Below, piece after piece: positions 1 to 11,227 of a stretch of 64,000 bases of DNA. Source of the stretch: Tetracentron sinense. Its lineage: Eukaryota; Streptophyta; Magnoliopsida; Trochodendrales; Trochodendraceae. Position 1 is the first letter of the stretch. Every line of letters begins with the position of its first letter. The position numbers were made by a program, and so were the translations under genes. Below the pieces are notes generated by a model, which saw only the letters and a list, made by a program, of their open reading frames with translations, ran no database searches and was not told the DNA's origin. Location of the stretch: positions 35,353,531 through 35,417,530 of the forward strand of contig CM026554.1 in NCBI GenBank assembly GCA_015143295.1. The letters are read 5' to 3'.

Positions 1-665
1 CAAATTCCTTTGGTTGAGAGCTTTAGAAAGGTTGAGGAGGCTTGAAGGAGCAAAACCAAGCTTTCACCTTGATCTTAAGACCAACTAAAACACACTCTAG
101 AAGAAACCGTAGCCTTCCCTCTTCTTCTCTCTCAAAATCTCCCAAATTTGTGCCTTAGAGGGTTTTTGAAACCTCAATCCACGAAATTGGGTATTTATAG
201 GCTAAGGGGTACTCAAACACCAAAATACCCTTAATAAAATGACTTAAAATGACCAAACAAGGCAAAAATTGTATGAGCGGTCGACCGGAGGTGTCCACGG
301 GTCAAAAAACACCTCTCTGGAATCCCCATATAAAGGAGTGTGAGCACCGGTTGACCGGTCAGGTCGACCGGTACTGGACGGGTCGACTGGTCATGGGCAC
401 CGGTCGACCGGTTGACCCTGTATTTGTCTATTTTGCTGATTTTTCTCATTCTCTCATACATAGGACTTTTCCCCCTTTATTTTTAACACCCATAAGCATA
501 AAATATAACACACTTAAGACTGACAACATGCTATAACGTATTTAACACTTTGATTTGTATTCAAAAACCATCTTCTTCATTGATATCATCCAACACAATA
601 CATAAAAGCTTCAATGCCTCAAACACTATTCAGAGTGTCATGCTATCAAGTTCTAGGGTTCTACA
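1..665 (-). mobile_element. Partial gypsy-type LTR, minus strand, cut by window edge
   Basis: On the minus strand the segment begins TGTAGAACCCTAG (reverse complement of 653-665), the typical start of Ty3/gypsy LTRs in this window. A minus-strand TATA-like box (CTATAAATAC) lies at 191-200. Palindromic GGTCGACCGG-type motifs lie at about 278-415, upstream of it. The other end is outside the window, so it could be a solo LTR or part of a full element. The small ORFs inside are not convincing genes. Confidence 0.6.
278..415 (-). promoter_or_regulatory. Palindrome cluster GGTCGACCGG upstream of LTR TATA box
   Basis: At least four variants of the self-complementary motif (C)GGTCGACCGG occur here, at about 278-288, 349-372 and 383-415, some with one or two mismatches. 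On the minus strand they precede the TATA-like CTATAAATAC at 191-200. The arrangement parallels palindrome clusters in other LTRs of this window. A regulatory role is inferred from position only. Confidence 0.5.
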
Positions 666-1300
666 ATTCCAACTAAAAAACTAATTACTAAAGACTATGA
701 AAAATAGAGGTTTTGAAATAAAACCTTGGAGAAAAGAAAAAACTTACGTAGGAAAGTAGAGATGAGATTAGAGATGGATAGGGAGCTCAAGCCAATGTGA
801 GGATAAAACATGTTTTTTTCATTGATTTCAAGCTCTTATATATTTTCTAATTATATTTTAATAGTAATCATAAATTCAAATGTATGAGAACTCTAGGTTT
901 CTCGCTTTTCATGAATGTATGTGTCTCCCCCTCTACTTATGTGAGTTTGACTTGCCTTTAACTCTGCTTGATTCTGACTCCTTGTGAGCCATTTTATGAC
1001 CTAACTTTTTCAAAGGGTCGGCGGGCCATGGGAGCCTCAACTCATGCATTGGTTTACTGAAATCACACACGCTATCCCACTTGCTTCTAATCAAAAGGCA
1101 AGCAACCCATAAACAAAAAGGCCCTAATCGGGCTCTTCGTCTTTATATATTACATAAGCCCTAAAGTAAGTAGCCCTGAAAGCCAAACTCAACAAACCCC
1201 TTCTAATAAAGGGCTTGAAAACCAGTTGCAAAACTATAGGGCACACTAGTAAGCTAGAAAATGCTTTACTAATAGGGGCATGCTTATGCAGTCCAAATAT
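666..1300. other. AT-rich intergenic DNA, no recognised feature
   Basis: I see no coding region, RNA gene or clear repeat structure here. The sequence lies between the gypsy LTR and the first recognisable AKR-unit flank. Confidence 0.5.
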
Positions 1301-2037
1301 CAAGTATTCGTAAAAATGTCTAATAGGGGTGTTGTAGGTGTTATACTATTAGTTTACATTTTTTTGTTGCATACATGTGTTGCTAGAAGGTAATGAACAA
1401 ATTGTATTATTCTTGAACTTTTAATTTTAATTTGAAATTGTTGGAGGTAAAAAATAATTTCCCTAAATTTTGATAGGAGCCATAATGACTACTATTTAAC
1501 TATTGAAATATATTTGTAAGAGAATGACTATTTGATTATTATAACACATCTTCAGTTAGTGTTTAAAATATGATCTGTATTATCCATGTCTATGGGGTCA
1601 ATTGCTTGCTCTTTAAGAGCAATCTTAATCATATTTCCTTCATTGAGGATAAGTTTCTCTTCAAGTAAGATAACATTTATGTTCACGAACACTTTTCTGT
1701 TTGTTTGGATTGTGTGGTTCATAATTTAATGGTGCACACTATAACCGACCATGTATTGATTTAAGTCAATAGTTAAGTCTACTTTAATTAAGTCATCCAA
1801 TAAAAAAATCTCCTATTTTAGAAGGGAATTGCCGACCTAATAAAGAGCTTTCGCTGTGTACGCCAAATCTCAATCAACCGCACTTGGAAGGGTGTGAAAT
1901 CTGATTTCCTGATAGGGATACACACTGCCATTAGGATTTAGGACAAGCAAGGAGGTGTTTTAAATTATCTCTAGAATATATAAAAAAAAAAATACATGGC
2001 AGATCATCCTTTTCTTGAGACGTGGCAAATTTATAGT
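1300..2037 (+). repeat. 5' flank of AKR unit 1 (segmental duplicate)
   Basis: From about 1770 the sequence (actttaattaagtcatccaa, then the aagagctt and atctcaatc blocks) is shared, diverged, with 25590-25730 and 63440-63580. It ends at the CACTA insertion; the matching continuation (ggttcagggcc, ccaccactggat) resumes at 7586. This is noncoding upstream DNA of the duplicated AKR unit. Confidence 0.55.
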
Positions 2038-2440
2038 CACTACAACAAAACACCCGCATAGCAATGGAAAATTTCCATGCCTGATATGAAATTTCCGTGT
2101 CTAATACTATTAGACACAGAAATAATAACCGTTCCTAAACCATGATAGTTGCTCTCGTCACTGATGCTATTAGACATGGAAATAATTTTCCGTATCTAAT
2201 AATATTATTAGACACAGAAATATTTCCGTGTCTAATGATAATTAATCGTAAATGTAAAAATATATATGACATCACAATTTTCCATGTCAAATGATAGTAT
2301 TAGACATGGAAATAATTCCGTATCTAATATGTTTTTGAAACAAAATTATTTCTGTGTCTAATACTCTTATGCCTCATTACTATTTACGTCACCTTTAACA
2401 TTAGAGAAGAAAATATTTCCGTCTCTGATACTAATTTTTT
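2038..2440. repeat. CACTA subterminal repeat array, element A 3' end
   Basis: Multiple direct and inverted copies of a motif near TAGACACGGAAATATTTCC begin just inside the CACTACAAC terminus. Such arrays are the usual transposase-binding zone of CACTA elements (family knowledge). Confidence 0.7.
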
Positions 2441-4728
2441 TTTAAACAACTAGTACCATGAATCCCAAGCCACCAAGCCATAACCTGTATTTCAAAAACA
2501 CCTGTATCCTGTTTTCATACATTTCAATAATAACAGATTCATATCCACATCTATATTCATATACACATTCATATCCACATCCACGTTCATAACAATATCT
2601 ATATCTATACTTTCGACATCCATAACTATAAATTCAATTAAACTTTCATTTGTAAATCTATTTTTGTAGCCTTTGATAAACTTCCCTTTGTAAATTAAAC
2701 TTTCCACGTCCATAACATGCTCATTTGTTATAGCAAACACATCCCTCGCAATAGCCTTGTCTTCGGGTGCATATCTATGGGCCTTAAGAAAGTCTTCCCG
2801 AACAACAGCTGTCTGCCCGAGTTCTCCTCCGCTAGTACCTGAAAGCCAAACATTCAAGTTCCTTCAATCAAGATTCGATAGTGCATTACAAATGAGCTGA
2901 AAATGGAATTGAATGGTGTTGTGACATTATTTTTTCTCCTTAAAATCAATTAAATATAAACGCACTTCATAGAAACTAGAGAGTCAAATATAAGACCCAA
3001 TAAGTTTTGAGACACGAGAAGACGGAGAAGCAAATGCAAATGCAAAAGACAAAAAAGGATGAAAAGGAGAAGAAAATGCTTCCTTAGTTGTTGAGACCTT
3101 TTATTGTCATTGAAGGGATATCTATTTTTATTAATCTCTTCAAAGAGATATTACATATCTTGATCCCATTTGAGAGAGATCAATACTTCTCAGTCATCTC
3201 AAAAGAAAGATATTAGTTATCATTAATAGTAGAAGCCTATAAGGTATTATAAGCCTTCTATAATCCCTTACAATCCTAACTCAATAACTTAAGAAAACAT
3301 AACAATTAAACAAACTAGGATTTAGAAAACAAGAGTTCTATATCTAACAAACTGTCCACAAGGACAATTCAAGAATCATTTGTAGACAAATACTCCTCTT
3401 GACATACAGGGCAGATCAGTTGTTAGAGGTAATGTAGTCCACGTAGGAACTACACATCGTTATGTACAACAAATCCATCCATAGTGATGTTAAGAGAGAC
3501 ACTTATCCGACAATAATTTTTGAACGGGAGATCTAAGTTTCAATGCATGCACATTCACAATGACCTTGAGGGATGCAGGAATCATTATGAAACTTACAGT
3601 TGAATGATCATAATTGTAAAATTAGGAATGAGCAGAAATTCTATCAAAAATCTAAAACAACCCACATTCATCAATATGACATTATAATCATCGATATTAG
3701 GCAATAGACATAATATTTAGCAGAAATAAAAATAAACATAGCATGTTCAATATACCTGAGGCAAACAAGAACACAACCAACCTTAATGCGGTAGTAGTAA
3801 TTATCCTTACAATCCTAGCAGTTCCCAGGCAAAGGAATCTATGCTACTTTTGTTGTCCTGCATGTTTTTTAATTGGTTGGTGACAATCAAATAAGCTACA
3901 TTCATAACCACATCATAAATTAGGTTAATTTTATTTCGGATGTACAAAGTAATGTAGATAACCCAGTCTTGATTTGGTGTAATGGGCATTAAATGATTGC
4001 TACACCCATTGATTAAGGTGTGAGATAAGCACACTAGGGATAATGTACCCTGCCTATTTAGAGTATAACTTGGGCATTTTGGCCCAATTCCAAAGCTGGG
4101 AGAGCACTATTCCAAAAAACATATACCTCCTAAGTTCTAACATAGTAGTATGCAAAATAGTGCACAACTCGGCACTCGGTTAAAATTGGACTTCACTGAA
4201 ATTGGAAAGTTTCATTTTAGTAGCTGTGGAAAAAGTTCTGATACTAGGATATTGGTCATTCTAAAGAGTGGGTGAATAGTATAACATGGAGTTTGTAAGT
4301 TCAAACTAGAAAATGTATTAACAGGTCTCTGACTTGTTCTCTTCAAGTTAGGTGAAATCACGATATCAACAAAGCACGTTGAAGCAAATGCATAGATTTC
4401 AGCAATTTCACTTGCTAAGATCTGTACTTATATGGGTCTTCCTTAGAAAATACAATTTTATGGTCTTCTCATGCAAAGGACTGTTAGAACATTGCATTTT
4501 CGTGGCTATGAAGAAAGTTCTAATATTAGGATATTGGTCACATAAAACAATGAGTGAATTGTAGAACGTATAACATGGGGTCAAAACACGTGATTGGTGT
4601 GTTGGGAAAGATTCATGTTTATGATATAGTTCAAGAAAGAGTCCTCTCAATTTCTTCTTTTTTCTTTCCAAATTCATTTTGTTCAAGGATTTAGCTTGAT
4701 GAGCGCAAGTTTTGCACTAACTCTAAAA

Positions 4729-6192
4729 CAATGTAATCAAGACATCGTCTAGGCGGTTTTGGAGGAGAGGCGCCCGACTAAGTCATTAGGCGGGCGAAAA
4801 AGGCTAGGCATGTGCCTAGGCGACTCCTAGACGCCTAGGCATTAGGCACCTGGGCGGTCGCCTAGGCGCTGTTCTTTTAAACACCGTTTTTTTTTTTTTG
4901 GTTAATAATGATTAGTTTAGTTTAGTTAATAATTTTTTTTATTAATTTAGTTATTATTGTTTTGTTTTAAACACCCTTTTCATTTTTAGGGTTTATAATC
5001 CACGGTTTGGGAGAGGAAACGAAGAAGGAGAAGGGAGAAGGAGAAGAAGAAGAGGCTGCCGACTGCGTGACTGTACCTCCGATCAAGGTACTCCTCTCTC
5101 TCTCTCTCTACCTCCGATCAAGGGGTACTCTCTCTCTCTTTCATTGGAACGCCTTTGGAGCCGAGATCATCTGTTGGGAAGTTTCTGAGGGTTATATTGC
5201 AGAACCAGCGCCACCTCTTCCACGTTGCAGTTTCGGAAGCTTTCCTCTGTCTCTCTCTGATTTTACAGAGGTATCTTTTTCTCTTTCTCTAGCTTCATTC
5301 CATTTCTCTCAGCTTTCCTCTGTCTCTCTCTGATTTTTTGTGATTTTGTACTCTGATTTCTCTCTTCTGTTCTGTCTCTAGATCTTTAGAGTCTCCAAAA
5401 TTTCTTGTATGAGACTGGGAATTTGTCCATTTAAGTGCTATAATGAGTTAACATTTTTTTTTTGCAATTGATTTATTTGGGTTGGTGTTCTTCCACTTGC
5501 ATCTCTGATTTCTCTGACCTTGGTGATTTTTTTTATAGCATTTTATTTATTTATTTCGGAGCTAGGTTGTTTAGTTTCTACAGTTTTGGTGATTAGATGA
5601 GATTTTTCTTTCTTCTTTTAATGGTTACGTGGGGAAATATTGGTTAGAGTGTGATATTTGGGCTGCATTTGCTGAATTTTTTTTGCTGTTTTGATGTTTG
5701 TTTGAGTCTAATTGTATCCTTTGTTTTAAACGTAGTGATATTCAAATCCTCCTTTATAATTAGCTTTGTGTTCATATTCAAATCCTCCTTTATATAATTT
5801 GCTTATTTATCAATTTAAAAATAAGCAATACTAGTCTTGCTTCAAATACATTTTTGGGGCCACATGGTTTATCTGTTAGTTGAAAGAGATTGAATACTTC
5901 GTGGAACATTTTTTGACTTGTTGTTTTATTATCATCAATTGAAGATATCTATGTGATTATAGAACTGAATGATTTTTGTCTATGGTAAATTGGTAATTTG
6001 AATGCATATTATTGTGTTACACAATTATGTTTGAATGTGGAATGTGAATGTGGAGTTTTATTTTTTGTAGAATGTGGGTGTGGAGATTTGGTCTTTTGAA
6101 TGTTATATATATATTAAATTTATCGCCTAGGCAACGCCTCACCTAGCCGGGGCTAATCGCCTAGGCATCGCCTAGATGCCTTGACTACACTA
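4729..6192. mobile_element. Non-autonomous hAT element nested in CACTA A
   Basis: The ends are CAATGTAATCAAGACATC and, reverse-complemented, TAGTGTAGTCAAGGCATC. A perfect 8-bp target duplication CTCTAAAA flanks it (4721-4728, 6193-6200), diagnostic of hAT. Dense CCTAGGCG-type subterminal repeats occupy 4745-4872 and 6123-6180. No transposase is present. The interior holds a leader-like CT-rich segment and an ORF of 108 codons (5007-5333) that I cannot identify; the phrase acctccgatcaagg occurs twice near 5087 and 5111. It may be a captured 5' UTR or promoter, or a relic of the parent element. Confidence 0.85.
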
Positions 6193-6927
6193 CTCTAAAA
6201 ATAAAGGTTGAACACACTTATGGGTGTTGACTCAGTAATCACCATGGCTTGCATGCACCTTCTCTTGATCCAATCCAGTGCACTGGTCCCGATAAACCCA
6301 CTTTATCATGTTATTGCCAATCCAATGCATTGGTCCTGATAAACCCCAATTTATTGCTTCCTCCCCATGAATTATGTCCACTTCTTCAACTTGTTCCTAA
6401 AAATAGGATTCCATGTAATAAGCTTTTGATATTCAACAACACCTATTAACGTCAAGATTACAAAGAAGGGAATTTTGGGGATTACTTTTGAAATTTATGT
6501 GAAAGCTTCAAGCCTCCATTAGAGAGTGAGTGAGTCCTCTCATGGTGAGTGAGTCCCCGAAATTGGTTGAGTGAGTCCTTCTTGGTAGTTTTTTCTTCTT
6601 CTTCTTGTGATTCTCTGAATTTATTATCAAACAAATCTGTCTTCTATGTCCTTCAATTTGTTCTTCATTTTTTTTGCAACTTGGTGGTTGGGCTAGTAAT
6701 TAGGGTTTCTAAGGATTAAGCTATTTTTTACCTTAAATAAAAAGAAATCATACAAATTTAAACAACAATCCTACAAATATTGCTCAAACAAACCCACAAG
6801 TTCATCAGGGAAAAAATAAACTAAGAGAACATAAAAATCAGTAGGTACCTTATAGAGCAAACAAGGGTCTGAGTGGCGTGGAGTTGGTGGCGCTGATGAA
6901 CCTGCACAGAGTCCAACTGAGTTAGAT

Positions 6928-7255
6928 AACATAGAGAGAGAAATTAGAGTAGAGAGAAAGATTGAGAGAGAGAGAGAGCTCGGTAGAAAGAGATAGAGAG
7001 AGGTCAGTAGAGAGGGAGAGCGTGAGAGACAGACAATAGAGGGATAGAGAGAGGAGAGCTCGGTAGAGAGATAGATAGCTCGGTAGAGAAAGTGAGAGAG
7101 ACAAAGATAAAGAGAGGTAGAGATAGAGAGAGAAATATATAGGGACTTACAGTGGGGTTTGGAGCTTAACGGCGGCGGTGATTAGAGCTGTTGGCACTGG
7201 TCAGCGGCGGTGGTCGGAGCTGGAAGGAGAAGGAGAGAGAGAGAGAGTCGTGACA
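6928..7255. repeat. GA-rich microsatellite in CACTA A 5' leader
   Basis: Imperfect (GA)n/(GAGAGC)n tract. The equivalent CT/GA tract lies at 8180-8435 in element B and 47170-47440 in element C, so it is an inherited part of the element's 5' region. It generates spurious Ser/Leu-rich ORFs. Confidence 0.8.
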
Positions 7256-7289
7256 GAGAACAGAAAATGGGGGAAATGGAGTTTCGCGG

Positions 7290-7582
7290 GTTAGGGATAC
7301 AGGAAAATACTAATAATATTATTAGACATGGAAATATTTCCGTGTCTAATGATCATTTAACTTAGACACGAAAATATTTCCGTCACTAACACCAAGAACT
7401 ATGTTTAATACTATTAGACACTGAAAATATTCCGTCTACTAAATGTATTATTCATAAAATCCATATAAATCTTGGAATCAAAATTAGATACAGAATGTTA
7501 GCTACGGAAAAATTTCCGTGTCTATAAATAGGTATTAGACACGGAAATATTTCCGTGTCTATACGGTAGATTTCTTGTAGTG
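7290..7582. repeat. CACTA subterminal palindromic array, element A 5' end
   Basis: It contains near-perfect self-complementary units such as ACACGGAAATATTTCCGTGT at about 7540-7560, and several half units, ending in the CACTA terminus at 7582. Confidence 0.7.
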
Positions 7583-7585
7583 AGT

Positions 7586-7785
7586 GGTTCAGGGCCACCA
7601 CTGGATAGGCTTACATAGGCGATTATATAAGCCAAAAGCACTAACCCAATTGTTGACTTTTAGAGTTTTGGGGACATTTCTATTGGTAGAAAGTAGAAAA
7701 AGAAGATTATTTCCCTCACTATATGATCGTCAAAATTGTCGGCCACCTCATGGCTGAATGGAATATAGCTCCACAGACGTGTAAG
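7586..7785 (+). repeat. AKR unit 1 flank between two CACTA insertions
   Basis: The sequence (ggttcagggccaccactgga, then gacatttctattggtagaaa and ggccacctcatgg) is shared with 25998-26150 and with 47888-47985 plus 49120-49480. It is an island of duplicated AKR upstream DNA left between elements A and B. Confidence 0.65.
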
Positions 7786-8179
7786 CACTACAACAAAACT
7801 ACCGTATAGCAATGGAATACTTGACACGGAAATAGTTTCATATCTAATACGTCATTTATGGACACAGAAAGATTTCGGGACGGAATAATTACCATGTCTA
7901 AGTTAAATTATCATTAGACATGGAAATTATTCCGTTTCTAATAATGTTTCAGTGTTAGTGACGGAAAATATCCATGTCTAAGTTTAATGATCATTAGACA
8001 TGGAAAATTTTCCATTTCTAATATTGCTTTCAGTGTTAGTGACGGAAAATTTCCGTGTTTAATATTAATTGATCATTAGACACGAAAATTATTCCGTTTC
8101 TAATAATGTTTTCTGTATACTCATCCCTAACCCACGAAATTCTTATTTCTCCCCCTCCCCAAATTCCTTCTCTACCGCG

Positions 8180-8435
8180 CTTTTCTCTCTCTCTCTCTCT
8201 CTCCTTCTCCGACCAGCTCCGACCTCTACTGTAAGTCCCTATCTGTCTCTATCTCTCTCTCTCTACCGAGCTCTCTTTCTCTCTCTACCGAGCTCTCTTT
8301 CTCTCTCTATCCCTCTCCTGTGTGTGTCTCTCTCGCTCTTTCTTTCTACCAACCTCTCTTTCTCTCTCTTTCTACCAACCCCTCTCTCGGTCTCTCTCTA
8401 CTGAGCTCTCTCTCTATCAGTTTCTCTACTCTATT
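8180..8435. repeat. CT microsatellite in CACTA B leader
   Basis: Imperfect (CT)n tract with repeated ctaccgagctctctttctct units. It corresponds to the GA tracts of elements A and C read on the other strand. Reading frames through it are low-complexity artefacts. Confidence 0.8.
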
Positions 8436-10308
8436 CTCTCTTGATGTTATCTAACTCACTTGGACTCTGTGCAGGTTAATTATCAGCACCACCAACTCCA
8501 CACCACTCAGACCTTTTTTTGCTAGGGTATGTTAATACCTACTGATTTTAATGTTCTCTTCCTGTTTTTTTTTTCCCTGATGAACTAGTGGGTTTGTTTG
8601 ATATTAGACATGTTTTTCCCTGATGTATAATTTTTTCCCTGATGAACTAGTGGGTTTATTTGCTAGGGTATTAACTTTTGGAGTCATTGTCATACGAAGA
8701 TGTATGTGTGTGTATATATATATATGTATAATTTTTTTTTTTTTGATAATTAGGTCAGTATCATTTTGATAATTATTAGGGCAGTGGTTTAGAAAGGAAT
8801 AAAAACAATTATTCCCCTAGTAATTGATAAGCTCAATTAAAAAAGTCTAGAAGTTTTTTTTACTGTGTTTATTCTATGTGATGTGGGCATATCTTATCTA
8901 AATAAAATTGAAGTTGTTGGGTGTCGTGACCACAACCTCAGTTCAAAACTCGTCCTCACTTGTTAACTCACTAATCGCCACACTTGCTTCAAAACCGTCT
9001 TTATCTACTAATTGTCACACCTGTTTTTAGATTATTTTCGGGTTTCTATTGAACAGTTCTTTTTATTTATATTTATATTAAAGAAGGTACGGGGATTTTA
9101 GGGTTAGTTGTGGTTTATTTGTTGGTAAATTTCTTTTCAAACTCTTTTCTTGTCTGCCACAGCTGTATTAAACATGATATGTTTATGGAAACTGAAATTT
9201 GTTTCAGAGAATATGTATTTGGAATTTTTATTTTTATTTTGGGTAATATTATGTATCTTGCTTAATATCTATGATTATAATTTTATATTGATGAATGTGG
9301 GTTGGTTTAGATTACTGATAGGATTTGTGTTGAGTAGTACTATTGGTATTTCAGATAAAGTATGATGATTGGAAGCCCGACTAGTGTTTGGACACCCTCA
9401 ATCTACTGATTCTTAAGGGTTTTTTTTTTCCCATTTCTTAGATCTAACACAAGCTTCGTTTTGTTTTTTCTCTTGAGGATTGCTAACTATACTCTCAAAA
9501 TTCAAAATATTTATAATGATACAAATTTTGTTGTTAATTTAGCTATTACAAAAACCAAAATATTTGTTTATCTGAAAAAAATAAACGTACATTATCATGC
9601 GGACGGATTGTCCATACAGTTATGATCATTCAACTGTAAGACCCATAATGATTCCTACATCTCTCAAGGTCATTGTGAATGTGCATGCATTGAAACTTAG
9701 ATCTCCCATTCAAGAATCATTGTTCGATAAGTGTCTCTCTTACCATCACTATGGACAGATTCGTTGTGGATTACGATGTCTAGTTCTTACGTGGACTACA
9801 TTGCCTTTAACAACTCCGTCCTGTATGTGAAGAGGAGTATTTGTCTGCAAATGATTCTTGAATTGTTCGTGTGGACAGTTTGGTAATGCATAATCCTGAA
9901 GCATGTGTCAGTCGCCTGTGTACACTCAATTTTGGGAATATGTTTGTCAGTCACCCCTAGTGTTCTTTGGGTACATATTTGGACAAGGAATGCATCTTCT
10001 CCTTATCTGAATTGTGTACTTGGAGAGCTATGGGGAGATGCTGCCGAAATTTCTTTAAAATTGAACAAAGCATGTGAGCTATTGATTCTTGAGGATTATG
10101 TATTCCTGAATGGGATAGGAACACCTCACCCAATATGTATTCAATAACCATGGTGCCTGCATTACCCTAATTATATTGATATCATTTCTGTATCACGTTG
10201 AGTTAATGATCCACGTATAGCTAGTAGACAGAACTAGTAGCATTCACTAATGACAGATATATATTATCTTTTGTTGTTAATGATTATGAGAGCTGATAAA
10301 GTTACCAT

Positions 10309-11103
10309 GGATAAAAGTTAGGTTTCTGCAAATAGATGGAGTGATATATATAAAACGGGTATGAACAATTTCTTGGATTTTGCATTTAGTGAGGCACCAC
10401 AACCTGCCAGTACTATTAAGTTTTCGTGTAAAAAATGTAGTAATCAATATTATTGGATACGACACAGTGTGTATGAGCATTTGATTTGCGATGGATTCGA
10501 TCAGCATTATGCCACGGCTACGTGGATTTTCCATGGGGAAAGACCGCTTCCTAGATCTTCAATTGCCCAAGTGGTAAGAGATGTGAATAACCCTGTAATT
10601 GATGACATGCAAGAGATATTGCACGTGACATTTGGGTCCAATCGTGCAAATGAAGTGACAGTCGATGAGAGACCAAGTGAAACAAGAGAGAGCCCCAATG
10701 CAGAAGCCGCAAAATTCTGTAAGTTAGTGGAAGATGCCGAGCAAGATTTATATCCTAAATGTAAAAAATTCAGTAAACTGTCTTTTATCGTCCGGTTATA
10801 TAACATTAAGTGTCCTCAATGAATGGAGCGGCAAACCATTCACGATGTTACTTGAGTTACTGAAAGAGACACTTCTCGAAGGTGAGACTTTGTCTGTATC
10901 CTTCTACTGAACCAAAAAAATAATTTGAGAATTAGGTCTTGGTTACAATAAGATTGATGGATGTCCAAACGATTGCATGTTATACTGGAAGGAACATGTC
11001 AATGATATTGCATGTTCCGTTTGTGGTATTTCACGGTGGAAGATTCCGGACTTCTGTATAACGCTGTCACCACAAATAAATGTTACAGTTTATCCTTCAT
11101 AAA
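10309..11103 (+). pseudogene. Broken CACTA transposase (transposase-associated domain + start of TNP2)
   Basis: The N-terminus reads MDKS, stop, VSANRWSDIYKT, then NNFLDFAF, CKKCSNQYYWIRHSVYEHLIC and TWIFHGE. This is the zinc-finger-like transposase-associated domain (Pfam PF13963 type) that opens plant CACTA transposases. It is followed by FIVRLYNIKC and, after a frameshift, LGYNKIDGCPNDCMLYWKEH, the beginning of the TNP2 transposase domain (PF02992 type). Lesions seen: Trp5 is TAG (TGG in element C); one extra base near 10814 shifts the frame after NIKC; further stops lie around 10905-10935. The catalytic remainder of TNP2 is absent and captured host DNA follows directly, so no active transposase can be made. 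Confidence 0.85.
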
Positions 11104-11227
11104 GGTTAATAGGTAGTGAATACAACACTGCTATATTCGTTTATGCCCTTATTCATCTTTTTGATCAGTTATGCCATATTCATTTTCCTAAACTTGTTCT
11201 CATGCTTTTAGAAGTTTTGGTTTGCAG

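Larger units (their letters stand above)
2038..7582 (-). mobile_element. CACTA (En/Spm) element A, non-autonomous
   Basis: The left end is CACTACAACAAAAC and the right end, reverse-complemented, is CACTACAAGAAATC. The element is flanked by a perfect 3-bp target duplication AGT (2035-2037 and 7583-7585). Both ends carry subterminal arrays of a motif close to TTAGACACGGAAATATTTCC. The GA-rich leader (about 6930-7250) and the block at 3350-4070 match element C in the same orientation, so its 5' end is on the right. The transposase region present in B and C is missing, which makes this a deletion derivative. A hAT element (4729-6192) is nested inside. The ORF at 2492-2857 (minus) is unidentified and probably not a gene. 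Confidence 0.85.

Noticed and set aside
2492..2857. 121-codon minus-strand ORF in CACTA A
   Set aside because: Its second half is the repetitive atatccacat / DVDMN tract and the first half matches nothing I recognise; not supported as a gene, though a captured fragment is possible.
6922..8404. Ser/Leu-rich ORFs at 6922-7104 (minus) and 8069-8404 (plus)
   Set aside because: They are CT/GA microsatellite translations within the CACTA leader regions.
10507..10806. Antisense ORF within the CACTA transposase, and 44626-44856
   Set aside because: Mirror frames of the transposase-associated domain.
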